Positions 51,914 to 64,000 of a stretch of DNA of 64,000 nt are shown here, one piece after another. The stretch lies in assembly GCA_025504975.1 (NCBI GenBank), contig JANUWI010000006.1, positions 558,001-622,000 on the forward strand, written 5' to 3'. The first letter of the stretch is position 1. Every line of letters begins with the position of its first letter. The notes below the pieces were generated by a model. The model did no database searches. It was not told where the DNA came from and worked only from the letters and a program-made list of their open reading frames with translations. Made by a program: the position numbers and the translations under genes. This DNA comes from Plenodomus lindquistii (taxonomy: Eukaryota > Ascomycota > Dothideomycetes > Pleosporales > Leptosphaeriaceae).

Positions 51914-54900
51914 CTAAGCGTCCAGCGCTGGCGGGGGCAATTCAGTTGGCGAAACCTGCTCAACCAGAGTGGGATCTGGCGCCAACAGGGTGCCATCTAG
52001 AGAAGTTTCCTGTCTTTCCTCGGATCGGCCTCTCTCTTCCTCATCCGACTTGAGACCCTTGGGTGGCTGGAATGTGCCGTTACTGGTACGCTCGAACGCA
52101 TCGGGTGCTTTCTCGCTGAGATCAATGGCGACAAATGACTTGGGTAGTTTTACACTGTGTGGAGTCAGCATGGCATGTAGCAATTAGAAGTGGGAGCTTA
52201 CGTGTGGAACTTAGCACGGAGTGTCTCAAGCACTTCCTTCCAGTCCTGATGCAGAGTCAAACTGCGGCGTGGCGAGAATCCGATCATATGGCGCGAGTCA
52301 AGTTGTCTGTCATACCATCAGCACTGTTGGATAGCTAAGATCATTTTCAAAACTTACACATCGAGAGGAGAGAAAGCGTGGCAGCCAGGCGACAGCGTAA
52401 TGCGGATGCTGTAGTTGAAGGTATGCGGCTGATCGTCGATACTAGCGTTCTCCGATTCATACAGCTCAAAGTTGATCTGTGACAGGTAATCCAGCTCTGG
52501 AATGGCATTCCGTTCAATCTTGGTCTTGATACCGCCCTCCAGAATACAGTTGAGTAAGGTGTAGATGTGCGACTCTTTGGTGAAGTAGAAGAAGCTCTTG
52601 GGCATATCTGACGCTTGAAGCTCTTCCAGGTCGCCAACGATCTCTTTGAGCAGCGGAAGAGATGTAAGCAGGCCAATCTCCAGCTTCTCTTCACTATGGA
52701 TACCGTACTCTTGGGGGCCAATGTAGTCGAAGAGTACCTTGCAAAGATGGTACATCTCCCGAAGTTTGACAAGTCTCGCATCTGTTTGTGCCTTGGTAGT
52801 AGTGGTTCCAACGCCAGCATAGAGCTTGAAGTACGACTCGTGCGCATATGATGGTGGCTTCAATACGACAACTTCAGACTTGCGCCTGAAGCCCATACGG
52901 TGTGTAAGACTCCCCCGCTCTTGCGACTTCTCCGTGCTCTGCTCCTTCGCCTCTGCCTTTGCCTCTGCCTTTAACTGAACGTCGGATGGCGTTGGACCCG
53001 CTGGGTTTGACTTCACAGACGAATTGTCGGGTGTTGTCTGTTTTGGAGCGTCTACAATGCTCTCCTCGTCGATAAACGAAGCGTCTGGCGTGAACACCCA
53101 TTCGAGGAATGCGCGATTGTGGAGTGCATCGAACTTCATCGTATCGTAGAGCTCAGATATCTTACTAGGATCGACTTTATCCGCATCACCGAATTCCTTG
53201 AAAAGTTTCTCCCAGCGCTCCTTGAACAGTTCTGGCCCTTCGTTGCAGCACCAGCGAGACTGGATGTGATTGACATTAGTGTGCTGGGCTGCAGCCTGCG
53301 CAGGTGCAGTACCGCTTATTGGTGGCGAAGTTACAGCTGACAAAGAGCTCATAGCATCCGTCTCAATCTTTTTGAAGTTGTGATTCATGACGCGCTGATG
53401 AAACTTCATAAGATCAACTACTTGTCGAACGACGATGTATGGCTCTGGCACATCCTTGGGCCATGCAAATTGAGGCGGAGCTTTGTCACCGGCCCGTAGG
53501 AGAGTCTTGAGCCTCTTCTTGACCTTGTCCATGACATCCTTTGCGGCGTTTGAGTCGTCCAGCAGATCCTTACGAACATGGATGTGCTCTGCGAGGTACT
53601 GGTCCTTCTCAAGGAAGGAGGCCCCGAAGATCTGCGCGCTTGTAGTCACTCGACGTTCCGAGCTGCTAAAGATGTGTACGTCATCGAGAACATCGCGATT
53701 CATCAACAGAAGATCGTTTCTGAAGTTGGCTCCCATGTCTTGAGTCTGATGTCGCGCTGAGTGAGTGGGCTCGCCACCCCACTTGATGATAAGCTGCAAC
53801 TTGTCGAGGACCATGTTGTTATCTTGCGCAGTAATGCGAGAGAGTGTGACACCAGACATGGAGTCACTCCTGTTCTTGAGAGGTTCAACGTCACTGCCAT
53901 CTGCGGTGGCTTCCTCCTTGTTTTCAGATGTTGAGGGCTGTCGTTGCTTCTCTGGTGATTCCTCTGGTAGAGTCTCACCTGGCTGCAGCTCTTCCTTCCT
54001 CCTCTTTCGGAACATGGGTTTGATTTGCACTTTTGTGCCAGGCCAAGCTCCCTTCTTGTTCAAGTACAATTGAAGTTCGCGGAGTTTCTTGGGATCTTCC
54101 TGACCCTCAGCCATAGCTTGGGTAACGGCATCGCTGACACTCTGTAGGGCCGCCTCGCCGATGAGCAACACTTCGGCTTGATGGCCCTTGAGCAGGTCGA
54201 CAAAAGGTTTGGTATGGAAAGTATACTTGAACTTTTGTTTCGGAGTGCGATCGGCATGGCGAATGACGGACACGACGCCCTTCAGCTTCCATTGTGCTTT
54301 GGACGCTGGAGGAGGTACGTTGAGGTGTTCTTCTGAGAGCGAGCGTTCGGCATCGAGATCCAGGTCTTCGTCAGAGATGACAGGATTGAGCGGCAAGTCG
54401 GGCTCCGACTGTGCTTCATCAGGAACAGTGGCACCGGAAGCGGCCGGGGGGTTCATGAGTGCAATGGGATTGCTCTTTTCGATGCTAGGCGAAGCTGCAG
54501 TTGGAGTAGTACTTAGCGATGTGTCTGGAGAAGAAGGCATTGTACTAGCTTGCCGCATGTGAGGCAATTGAGAGTAATTTGGTGCTTGGTTGGCCATCTT
54601 TGACATACTAGGACTTTTGAACAGCCTTCCCAGAGCTTTGCGATGATGCGACGAATTCTTATGAGACATACTTGTGGTTCTGTCGTGACCGTCCTGTGCG
54701 TCTGCAGCAGCGTTTTGTGCGGCGTCTTTGCGATGCTTACGTGCGATCTCCTTGAGAAACATCTCTCTCAGAATGTTAGCGGCTTTGTCGTAATAGTCGC
54801 CATTATCCTTTACGAAACTCCATCCGTTAACATCGATGACATAGCTCTTGTCTCCAGCACGTAGCAAATCAAATCCGCAGACTCGCTGACCGAACCCTTC

Positions 54901-56660
54901 TGAGATCTTGGACGCGATTGCAGCTTCTGAGTCGCTGAGCTTCGTTACGTAGCGTACTTCCTTGCCACTTGGGTTTCGCTTGACGAGTCCATCAACGACT
55001 GGTGACTTCCGAGTCTCGGCGTGGCAGAAATTTGGGCCTACGGTGTAAGCTTTGACATCTTCGGCATTTTCGACCTGCAAGAATTGTTCGTAAATGTAGC
55101 TGCCATCGGGCTCGACAATGCCTCTGGGCACATCGAGGGTGTCGTCCTTTTCAGAGCTCTTGTTGTTGATCTTTCGGAACAGTCGGCGACCGCCACCGCC
55201 GTCCTTCTTATGAAAGTAAATGTGAATGTTGTGGTCTTCACCACTAACTGGCTTCTCAACGAATGGTTTGGTGAGTGTGACACCGTCTACACAAATGGTG
55301 TTGCCGTCGTCAATCATCTCGATCTTCTGTGGTGGTTTCAAGCCCCCTCCAGTGCCGTCCTCGGGGCCCTCGAGCTTCAGTCCAGTGCGTTCGAATAGGC
55401 TTTTGGCGAACTCGGCGTTTGGCAGCTTTGGACCTCCGTCACGGCTAACGTCGATGCGCTTGGGCGTGGGAACGCTGAGGTTGTCGAGGATGCCAAGACA
55501 CAGGCGGCGATCCCACAGCACTTGCTGCATGGGGAGATCGTTGACGCAGAAAGGCTTGCGCAGCTTGGTGTAAGCGATAGCCTTGTCCAATGGGAATCCA
55601 TCCGAAAAGAATGAGATGAGAAAGTCACAGACGGGCCAATTCTCCACGGCCTCGTCCAGGATGATCTTGTCGCCAAAGATCTTGACCTCGAACTCGTCGA
55701 CCAGCTTGCCAAAGATATTACGCGCAGGCTTGCTGCGAGCCTTGGACTCGAGGGCGCAGACGCCAATGATGCCCTTGGTGGGCTTCTTTTCCCTCATATC
55801 TCTGCTGGCGGGGCTGCTGCTGGTGGCGGTGCTTCCGCTGATTCGGCGCTGTGCTGTTCGGCTGCGGGAACGACGGGGTGGTGGAGGTAGCGGCTGTGGT
55901 CCTGGCTGGGGAGAGGCGGTGGGGTTGATGGCGCCGCTGACGGGGCTGGTGACGGCCATGGGGCTGTTTGCCGCAGGTTGGTCCTGGGGAAAGAGCAATT
56001 GCGTGGGCGAGAATTTGGGGCCGAGACTGCCATGCTGGCTTGAGGTAGTGACGGACAGCGAGGAAGTGGCATTGGTGCTGCCGCCGTGGGGGCTGTCCAT
56101 CTTGACTGCTCGAGGTCAGTATTCTGCACCACACGCATGATAAAAATCATTATCACCACATGAGTAAACGCACCTTCCGGCTCTGAGCCCACTAGCGAGC
56201 TTCGCCCACTCCAGCTGTATCCCCGGGCGTTGACAATGGACGAGACAACCGAGGAAATGGACAATCGCTTGGATTCTGCGGGCTCGACGTCAGATCGCGG
56301 AGGTCGGAACGAGTCCGGCAGCAGCTGTGGGTTGACTGGGGCAGGCCCTGGCCGCGTCGATTCTAGCGTGGGCGTGAGGTCGTTCTCGTCGATGATGGCA
56401 GAGCCACTGCGAGCACTGCCAAAATACTCGAGGATGCTGCTATCTGAGGCCTTGGACTGGCGGCGCGAGGGCATCTGGCGCATGGCCTTTGAGCCCTGTG
56501 GGGGCATGGAGACGTTGGCGCGCTCGACATTTTCCCCGCCAGAGTCGGACACGCTGGACCTTGCCTTTCGCGACACGCCCATGGCGCCGCTTGCGGACGA
56601 GAGTTGCTGCCATGGCTGGGTGTTTTCGGAGCTCGCTGTGCGCGAGAGGGACTGTTCCAT
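51914..56660 (-). CDS. VIP1: inositol hexakisphosphate / diphosphoinositol-pentakisphosphate kinase (VIP1/Asp1)
   Basis: Four exons (56660-56174, 56105-52358, 52306-52202, 52154-51914) encode 1526 residues, typical of fungal Vip1. Introns are 68, 51 and 47 bp. The first about 260 residues are Ser/Pro-rich and disordered. The ATP-grasp kinase domain begins near residue 271 (KGIIGVCALESKARSKPARN) with KIFGDKIILDEAVENWPVCD, SFFSDGFPLDKAIAYTKLRK, VEKPVSGEDHNIHIYFHKKD and CGFDLLRAGDKSYVIDVNGW. The histidine-acid-phosphatase-like domain begins near 780 with VIRHADRTPKQKFKY, keeping the RHxDRxP core. Later blocks are LIIKWGGEPTHSARHQTQDM and HIFSSSERRVTTSAQIFGAS. The enzyme makes and, through the phosphatase domain, trims 1-phosphorylated inositol pyrophosphates that control phosphate sensing, polarity and the cytoskeleton. 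An upstream in-frame ATG at 56723 would add 21 residues. Confidence 0.96.
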
Positions 56661-57340
56661 GGCTCCGTCTGCTGTCCGGCGTCGCGACGTCGAAATCACC
56701 TGAAATAATTGCTTTTGCGACAAGCGAATGCGTTGGCACCCATGACGTCGACTCGGCAGGTACCAGCCATCAGCGTGCCTCGGGAGAAATGTACGTATGC
56801 AATTGCGACAACGGGTTTTCTCATAATGCAGAGCAAGCCGTCAGCGAGTACAAGCTCCAGTACGTCACCGTGCACTACTTGGCGGCATGGCTGCATCTCA
56901 TGACCCAGAACACGGCATATGCATCGTGTAAGTGTACGGCTAAAAACCCATCCTGTGTTCAGAGTCACCGTGTCAGGCCTACAATGGCATTTTGAATACA
57001 GGAGCATCCTTCATCACGGCTCAAGGCACGACGCTGCATAGACTGAGGCCCACCCAGAATCCCCTTGGTATTTCACACTGGCCCTCTCGCGGTGCTGCAG
57101 TGGTTACAGTACGGTGTAACTTGATCGAAGGGCACTGCAGTGTGAATGCAGGCTTCCTGGCGCGTGGCAGCCCTGCGGCGATCTGCTAGCGCAGGAGGTG
57201 CAAGGATCCAATCTAATCTAATCTAATCTAATCTAATCGCATCTCATCTCATCTCCGCCCGGGCAAACTTTTTGTGAGGCCATCTTTTTGGGTGCAGCCA
57301 TCTCAAGCCCAGAGCATCCCCGCCAGCCACACACCACAAC
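56661..57340. promoter_or_regulatory. bidirectional promoter region VIP1-UTP21
   Basis: 680 bp between divergent starts. It contains five perfect CTAAT copies followed by CTCAT copies about 100-130 bp upstream of UTP21. No further element recognised. Confidence 0.5.
57213..57237 (+). repeat. (CTAAT)5 microsatellite
   Basis: Five perfect 5-bp units, then ATCTCATCTCATCTC. Confidence 0.9.
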
Positions 57341-60300
57341 ATGGCAGGACCCAAGGTGCGCAATGGCGCCTCCAGTGGCCCAGTGGTCAAGCGCCAGAAA
57401 ACCGAAAGCGAGGATGCGAACAAATCTGCGCAGCTTGTCCGCCAGTCCAAGATCTTTGCGCCATTCCGCGTATGTCATTGCAGCTTCACGTCCATGATGA
57501 CATACAATGCTAACACTGTAATTGTAGACTGTAGGTCTCGTTTCGCCGACCAGTGTTCCCTTCACATCCCTCCCCCTCGGCAAGACAACCTTCCAAATCA
57601 CCACCTCGGTCGGCCGCTCGCTGCAAACATACGACTTGAAGCGCGGACTCAACCTTGTCTTCATCACGCGACCTCAGACACCGGAAGACATCACGGCGAC
57701 GCTCGCATGGAAGAAAATCGTGTTTGCAGCCTGGTCTGGCGAAAAGAGCAACAGTGCGCGTGGCGTCTGGGTGTTCCAGCGCGGAAAGAAGGTCGCAGAG
57801 CTCGAGGTGCCAGCAGGTGTCAACGAGAAAATCACGCGTCTCGTCGTGCTGGGAGAGTGGATAGTAGGGTGCGGCGTCACGAAGCTGCAAGTATGGAGGA
57901 CTGCCACACTCGAGCACTACACTACCCTCCAGGGCGCGTCGGCCAGCGCTCTATCGGGCTGCGTCTGCAACATGCCCACATACCTGAATAAAGTCTTCGT
58001 GGGCCGGAGAGATGGCTCCGTCGAAATCTGGAACATCAGCACGGGAAAGCTCCTCTACACCCTCCTGCCTCCCGCAGCAGACTTCGGCGCCGTTACCGCC
58101 CTGCAACCCACGCCTGCATTATCGCTGCTCGCCATCGCATACCAGTCTGGCCCAGTCACCATACACAACATACGCACAGACAAGGAAGTCATGCGCTTGA
58201 ACACAGGAGGCTCGCAGAAGAGCCCCATAACCTCCATCTCCTTCCGTACAGACGGATTAGGTGCAGGCGACGATGGTCGCGAGGATGGCGTCATGGCCAC
58301 AGCCAGCAGCGAAAGCGGCGACATCACCTTCTGGGACCTCAACAAAGGGGGTCGCAAGACGGGCACTTTGCGCGGCGCTCACAGCCCCCCGCCGTCAGCC
58401 GCCGGTGGTGTTGGCGGTGGCATCAGCAAAGTCGAGTTTCTCGCTGGTCAAGCAGTCATTGTCTCGAGTGGTCTGGACAATGCCCTAAAGAGCTGGATCT
58501 TCGACGAGACTCCCTTCTCCCCCGTACCGCGCATCTTGCATTCTCGTGGTGGTCATGCTGCGCCCGTCTCAGCCCTCCGATTCCTCCCCTCCAATTCAGA
58601 TGGGTCAGACGATACAGGCAAGTGGCTTCTAAGTGCTAGTAAAGACCGAAGCCTTTGGGGTTGGAGCTTGCGGCGCGATGGCCAGAGTACAGAGCTTAGT
58701 CAAGGTTCCATTCAGAAAAAGGCTAGGAAAATGGGGCTGCTCAACGGCAACGCGGACACATCTAAGCATCACGCCAAATTGGAGGATCTGAAGGCTCCTC
58801 CCATCACGTGCATGGCGTGCTCCCTTAATCGCGACGGTGGCATGGGAGCCAATCCAGGAGTTGCCGGTATCTGGAACAACTCCTCCAAGGTCAAGGGCCA
58901 GGACAAGAAGGCTGTTGAGGTGAACATGACCGGATGGGAGAGCATCGTAACTGGACACGCTGGAGACAAGACTGCGCGAACATGGTATTGGGGCCGTAAG
59001 CGGGCAGGACGATGGGCTTTCGAAACTGGCGATGGTACTGAAGTCAAAAGTGTCGCCATGTCCGCTTGTGGCACCTTTGCATTGATTGGTTCCGCCGGCG
59101 GTTCTATCGACATGTACAACCTCCAATCCGGGCAACTTCGACGAAGGTTCCCAGCTCGGTTGACACCAACCGAAGCAAAGAAATACAAATTGTTGCAACT
59201 ACAGGCGCAGGATGAGGACCATGTCGAGGAGAATACAGCACGGAAATTCGCAAAGGGTGAAGGCAAGCACAAAGGTGCTGTCACAGGCCTCGCTGTTGAC
59301 GGCCTGAATCGAACGCTTATCAGCTGCTCGGATGATGGCAGAGTGAAGGTAGGTTTACTATATAGGTTCCTCTTACTTTAAAGCCCCTCGCTAACACCAA
59401 GCTTAGTTCTGGGACTTCTCCACGGGGATTCTGCTACATGAGATCGATTGGTATCCCATGACCAAAATACTTGGCCTCCGCTACCATCGTAACAGTGACT
59501 TGATAGCCCTGAGCTGCGATGATGGTTCGATCAGAGTGCTTGACATCACAACGCGGAAACTCATACGTGAACTATGGGCATCTAAAACTCATGCAGAGCA
59601 ACAGACGCTAGACTACACTTTCTCGAATGACGGCCGGTGGATCATATCTGCAGCCTCCGACTCGGCGGTCAGAGTATGGGATCTCCCAACAGGTCACCTT
59701 ATTGATGCGATGAAACTGCCCAGCAAGTGCAATACTGTTGCCTTTTCTCCTTCTGGCGAATTCCTTGCCACAGGTCTCGATAATGAGGTAGGAGTCCACA
59801 TTTGGACCAACCGAACGCTGTTCACACACGTCTCCACACGCCAAATATCCGAAGATGACATCGCCACTGTCAGTGCACCTACAGCGTCAGGTGAAGGAGG
59901 CGTTGCCGTTATCGAAGCTGCTGCAGAGGATCAGTCAGAGGGAGAAGAGCCAGATGAGACTGCTGTTCCTATCATGGATCAACTCAGCGACAAGATCACT
60001 ACTCTGAGTCTAGTACCTAAATCCCGCTGGCAGACACTTCTCCACCTGGACGTTATTCGCGCACGCAACAAGCCCAAGGAGGCACCGAAAGCGCCAGAGA
60101 AGGCACCTTTCTTCTTGCCATCGGTGGGTCAGAACCAAGTCTCGGGAACGGACAGTACCGCACTCGCACCACTCGAGAAAGACCCTGCATCTCGGATTGC
60201 CAGTTCGGCGCTCGCATCACGCTCCAATACCGCGACATCAGCCAGCGAATTCACGCGTCTCCTGACCCAAGCAGCACGAACCGCTTCATACACCCCTGTC

Positions 60301-60618
60301 ATCACGTATCTCTCCTCCCTCCCACCATCCGCTGCCGATGTCGCAATTCGAACTTTGAGTGACGAGGAGCCTTACACAGAGCTACAGACGTTCATTGAGG
60401 CACTATCAGCAAGATTGAGGGAGCGAAGAGACTACGAGCTGGTACAGGCGTGGATGAGTGTCTTCTTGCGACTTCACGGCGATACGCTGGTCAAGGACCA
60501 GGGCTTGATTGACGAACTAAGGAAATGGCAAGAGGAGGCAAATCGCGAAAGGGAGAGAGTCGGTGGACTGGTAGGGTATAGTGTCGGTGTTGTCGGCTGG
60601 GTAAGAAGTGCGAGGTAA
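57341..60618 (+). CDS. UTP21: U3 snoRNP-associated WD-repeat protein Utp21 (WDR36 family)
   Basis: Three exons (57341-57469, 57528-59348, 59407-60618), two 58-bp introns, 1053 residues. It starts MAGPKVRNGASSGPVVKRQK; the KIFAPFR|TVGLVSPTSVPFT junction is the family's conserved N-terminal strand. Two tandem beta-propellers follow, with WD-type blocks such as VFVGRRDGSVEIWNISTGKL, VVSSGLDNALKSWIFDETPF, LLSASKDRSLWGWSL, LISCSDDGRVKFWDFSTG and WIISAASDSAVRVWDLPTGH. The Utp21-specific C-terminal helical domain (about 800-1045) contains FFLPSVGQNQVSG and FTRLLTQAARTASYTPVITY. The protein belongs to the UTP-B subcomplex of the nucleolar 90S pre-ribosome and is needed for 18S rRNA maturation. Introns are in positions that restore conserved motifs, so the model is firm. 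Confidence 0.96.
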
Positions 60619-61567
60619 GGGGATAACGGTGCTACCGAAGCAAAGTCGAAGAGCGCGATGTTACGCGATTTAGCATCATTGCAGTTCATTGCTCATCATA
60701 TTAGCATCTCCGAACAGTTGTTCGGGGTGAACACTGCTGTTGCATCATCATCCAATCTATCCTCGATGCCAAATGCCACGCAGCGCACACAGAACAATGC
60801 AGCATCCTCGAGCTTTGAGATTGTGGCCATCTAGCTACTGTCACGATCCTCCCCGGCGGCAAATACCGCTTCTATGATCGCTACTCAGTCTCAGTGGTAC
60901 GAAGAGTGCTAATTTCAGCTCTTTGCTACATTCCTGGCAAGAATCTGACGGACTCGCCGATGCCGATTCCTCATCGGGCCACCTTTAGAACCTGCAGTAC
61001 TCTATTGACACATTCATGTCTAGTCGCTCGCATTCGTCGTCGATACTCTAATGGTTGGTTGTACTTGCTTGCTATTCAGGACCCAATCCTCGCCTAAGTT
61101 GGTCTGAGTGTAACCTCAACCCAACACCATCGTCCCAGGATACCGATGAGCACTTCAGCCTGCTATCGGGTCTGTTTTGTCGCACTAATCATCCGCCTAT
61201 GACCGAACTGCTGGTCGAGTCCGCGTGTGAGTCCTCGTGCTCTCGGTCTCAGCGCATGGTCGCCATCCTTATTCATCGAAAACACGTCACCAACATAGTT
61301 AGCGCGAGGCATTTCAGAGGGTGCGTTTGAAATAAAGGTCAAATCTTTTCACAGCTGTAAGGATACTATCGATTTTATGCAAGCACATATTCACTTTCTT
61401 TCCACGCGCAAACCCTAGACTTGGGCCAGTCCCTCAGGCCACCGACCACTCACTTCAGCCCAGCCGCTTCCAACTTCACTTTGCCCTACCAACTTGGAAT
61501 TCTTACGCAACGTTCATGAAAGTTCGACGCCATAAGCAGGAATAGTCGGCAAGCAACTCCTGGGAAG
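60619..61567. other. 950-bp intergenic, no gene seen
   Basis: 3' flank of UTP21 and promoter of the transcription-factor-like gene; only short frames. Confidence 0.55.
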
Positions 61568-63488
61568 ATGAATGTGCAACCTACATCATTCATGTTCATC
61601 GATGCCAGTAACGGTGGTATCAACGCAAAGCCGGATAAAGTCGTCAGATCATTCGTGATGAAGAGCGCCCGCAATAAGAAAACTTGGAGTACGAAACCCA
61701 GGAGCCCGGTATTCGAAAGGCCTGTCATGGAAAGCTCATCAAAATGGCCATCTCCTCGACCTGGAAACAGCACAAAATCGACTCAAAACAGCGACCAATC
61801 CTCTCCGTCGGAATGTGACACCTCACCAGCGTCACGGGATCAATCGGTCGTCCCATCTCCGAGCATTACTAGTGCGGTTTCCAGCCAGAATAGTGATTGG
61901 GCGTACGAAAGCCCCGTGTCAATGTACGCTAGCCCACGTGCCGAATTCAACGGTGCGGGCGGCTTCGTAAACGACATCACACCAAGTTCAGGATCACGAG
62001 ACTACTATAATCCTCAAGTTATCTTCCAGCCATCCTTACAATGCCTAGCGGTGCCCCTTGATACATACAGTGAGGGTCTTATTCATGAATGTATGCTCAA
62101 ACGACACCTGTCTCTTGCCATTGCTAACCTACAATCTAGTCGTCAAGTTCACGATACCCAACCTCCTTCCTATCGATGTTCACGGATCTTCCAAAGCAGC
62201 AACTACACACTGGATCGCCACGTGTCTTCAGAGCCCGATTGGGGCACCTTTTATCTATGCTGCACTCACCACATCAACGAGAGCTGTGCAGCTTGACTCC
62301 GATGTTTACAAGTGGCGCGCTGTGTCGGAAGTAAATAAGCTCTTAACCAACCATGGCTATAGTACAGATGACACCACTATTGCCTCCGTCCTTATACTTT
62401 TGGCTTTGGAGGAAGCTGATCTTGCTGATCCCCGTATGACTGAAGAGGCCCGATTATCCAGTATAAATGCACATCGCGCACATCTCAGTGGTCTGCAGAC
62501 CATGATAGCTCAAAGAGGCGGACTCTTAGCGCTCGGAGGAAACCGTTGCTTACAGGTTTGCATACTGATGTGCGTTTATTATTCCAGGCAGTAATGTCAC
62601 GAGCCAGGCTGACATGGCGATAGGCATAGCATCGCACAGGCAATCACGTCGTTCAGACGACCATACGCTCTTCTACTGGATTCACGAGGCTATATCGAGG
62701 ATTACCGTACAGTCTCTTCCACGCTGCACACATTCACCATGTCACAACACTGCCGCAATCTTGGCGTCAGCCTCGCACTTCTTGAAATTATCCACGCCCT
62801 CAGCACATTCGTTGCAGACCTCATAATTTGGTATGAGACCGGTTCAAGTCTGGTTGACTCGCTTGAACTGCAAAAACACGCAAGCCTCCTCACTTATCGG
62901 CTATTCGACTGGTATGATCGATGTCCAAAAAACGGACCTGCAGCTCTTGGCCAGAGTGTCTGTCTTGCCCTGTTGATCTTCATGACCCACGCAACTGAGC
63001 CGATATCAGCACCTGTTGCGTCTCGTCTTGCAAAAGCTGTTGCAAAACTTCACTCGTCACTCTCCCAGATTTCTCCGTCGCAATGGTCGAACGCCCCGGA
63101 TCTTTACCTTTGGACAATCACTATGGGAGCTTTGGGCGCTCATGACCTTTTCGGGCCTAGGCAATCGCCAAGTAGAGACTCACGTATGATGTTTTTCGTT
63201 GAACATTTTGGATTCGCCTTCGGTACAACGAACTTCACTGCAACAGCAGCAGCACATGTGCTCGGCAAGTTACATTCATGCCTTTGGATACCTTCGGTTT
63301 TGGATGGAAGGTTAACGAATTTATGGAGTTCGTTGGAGTCTTATCGGTCGAGCATATCGACAGCAAAGAGTGTACCTGCTTCAGTAGGTCATGATCATTG
63401 TGACAATAACGAATACGCGCTTGGCCAAAGTACCACGAGGCGATTTTTCTCGAAAAAGATGGATTGGAGGGAACCTGCTCATACATGA
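61568..63488 (+). CDS. fungal-specific transcription-factor-domain protein (PF11951 type), no Zn cluster
   Basis: Three exons (61568-62090, 62140-62569, 62624-63488) give 605 residues, with introns of 49 and 54 bp. The N-terminus MNVQPTSFMFIDASNGGINA followed by KVVRSFVMKSARNKKTW is a pattern seen in members of this group that lack the Cys6 DNA-binding cluster. A Ser/Pro-rich linker and a helical regulatory domain follow (HWIATCLQSPIGAPFIYAAL, DTTIASVLILLALEEADLAD, HLSGLQTMIAQRGGLLALGG). The last block is the diagnostic HxxGLxxMIxxRGG of the domain. The C-terminal half is all-helical. It may regulate transcription through a partner, but DNA binding by this protein is not supported by the sequence. 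Confidence 0.82.
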
Positions 63489-64000
63489 ATATTTCTTAGC
63501 TTTAATCTTCGGTGTTCGTCTTCTGGTCCCTATTTCAAGGTATCCATGGGTCGCCGGCACTACCTCCAAATATAGTCGACGTGGCGCAAGGCTGAAGTCA
63601 AGAAAACACTCAGAGCAGCCTCAACAAGAGAACGATTCCACAACTTATCTCTATACCTTGAACATTTCACTTAATCACGTCGATCTAACCCGTCGAATGA
63701 ACCATTCTTTTTCACGCTCTCCACATCAACACTCACACCCCACCTTCCACAAAATCCATCAACCTCGCTGCAATCTCCCATAAACGACGTTTCAGCCTCG
63801 CGCATCAAAACGCCTCCAACTCAAGACTACCCCCGCCCCCGCATATACATGCCTCTTAGTCGCCGGGACAGTCTGCCGTCGCTAGAAGCCATGCCCTTTG
63901 TGGTCTGACAGCCCGTGCCAGCATCCTGTCGGCGTATTGGTACGACGGTCTGCTTGGTATCTTACTGGGTGGGGGGACAACTGACTTTGCGTTATCATTC
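63489..64000. other. window end, no gene seen
   Basis: About 500 bp of 3' flank with short frames only. Confidence 0.55.

Noticed and set aside
55583..56140. Long frames antisense to VIP1 and other genes
   Set aside because: Third-position GC bias of the true genes keeps antisense frames open; none has an independent motif.
62836..62850. GGTTCAAGTC resembling a tRNA B box
   Set aside because: It lies inside the transcription-factor coding exon and there is no cloverleaf or A box at the right distance.

Overview
The window is nuclear DNA of a filamentous ascomycete (Pezizomycotina), probably a dothideomycete, although the class is an inference. The evidence is short introns (mostly 47-80 bp, with GTAAGT-like donors and CTAAC/CTGAC branch sites close to the AG), compact genes on both strands, and fungus-only families: PTH11-like rhodopsin-domain proteins, DUF3632, a HacA bZIP with a 20-nt non-spliceosomal intron, and a Zn-cluster-type transcription factor core. 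I see no bacterial operons, rRNA, tRNA, CRISPR array or intact transposon. Layout: 1-3.6 kb holds a partial DUF7918-like gene and the U2 snRNP-associated factor SR140. 4.7-15.7 kb holds a PTH11-like receptor, a fructosyl-amino-acid oxidase (amadoriase), an UNC-93-like membrane protein, a DUF3632 protein, a small one-TM protein and a CorA-like transporter relative. 15.7-19.8 kb is a 4-kb gene desert with a loosely repeated TATA-centred module and a diverged 94-bp duplication. 19.8-22.8 kb is VPS35 (retromer). 23.3-25 kb has a Ser/Thr-rich secreted protein and a Ser/Thr-rich one-TM protein. 26.8-28.8 kb has a damaged secreted HExxH metalloprotease gene, apparently a pseudogene. 29.3-37.8 kb has a hypothetical protein, a seven-TM receptor-like gene, the Rsc7/Swp82 chromatin-remodelling subunit and two orphans. 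40.5-41.7 kb is the unfolded-protein-response regulator hacA/HAC1. 43.5-50.8 kb has an 86-residue hydrophilic protein, a TDA3-like FAD oxidoreductase, a 530-residue disordered protein and a one-TM protein with a poly-Asp tract and PPxY motif. 51.9-56.7 kb is the inositol-pyrophosphate kinase VIP1/Asp1, divergent from the ribosome-biogenesis WD-repeat gene UTP21 (57.3-60.6 kb). 61.6-63.5 kb is a fungal transcription-factor-like gene. Most recognised genes are conserved housekeeping functions (splicing, retromer, chromatin remodelling, UPR, inositol pyrophosphates, 90S pre-ribosome) interleaved with membrane proteins and lineage-restricted orphans. They do not form one pathway or a biosynthetic cluster. 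I rebuilt intron-exon structures by hand from splice signals. For every multi-exon model the exon lengths sum to a multiple of three. The more unusual signals are RNA-level: the Ire1-type stem-loops and upstream ORFs of hacA, two GC-AG introns, a stop-free 54-nt intron in RSC7 and a 39-nt intron in the receptor gene. No clear new biological system was found; the repeated TATA modules at 17.2-19.5 kb are the least explained feature.
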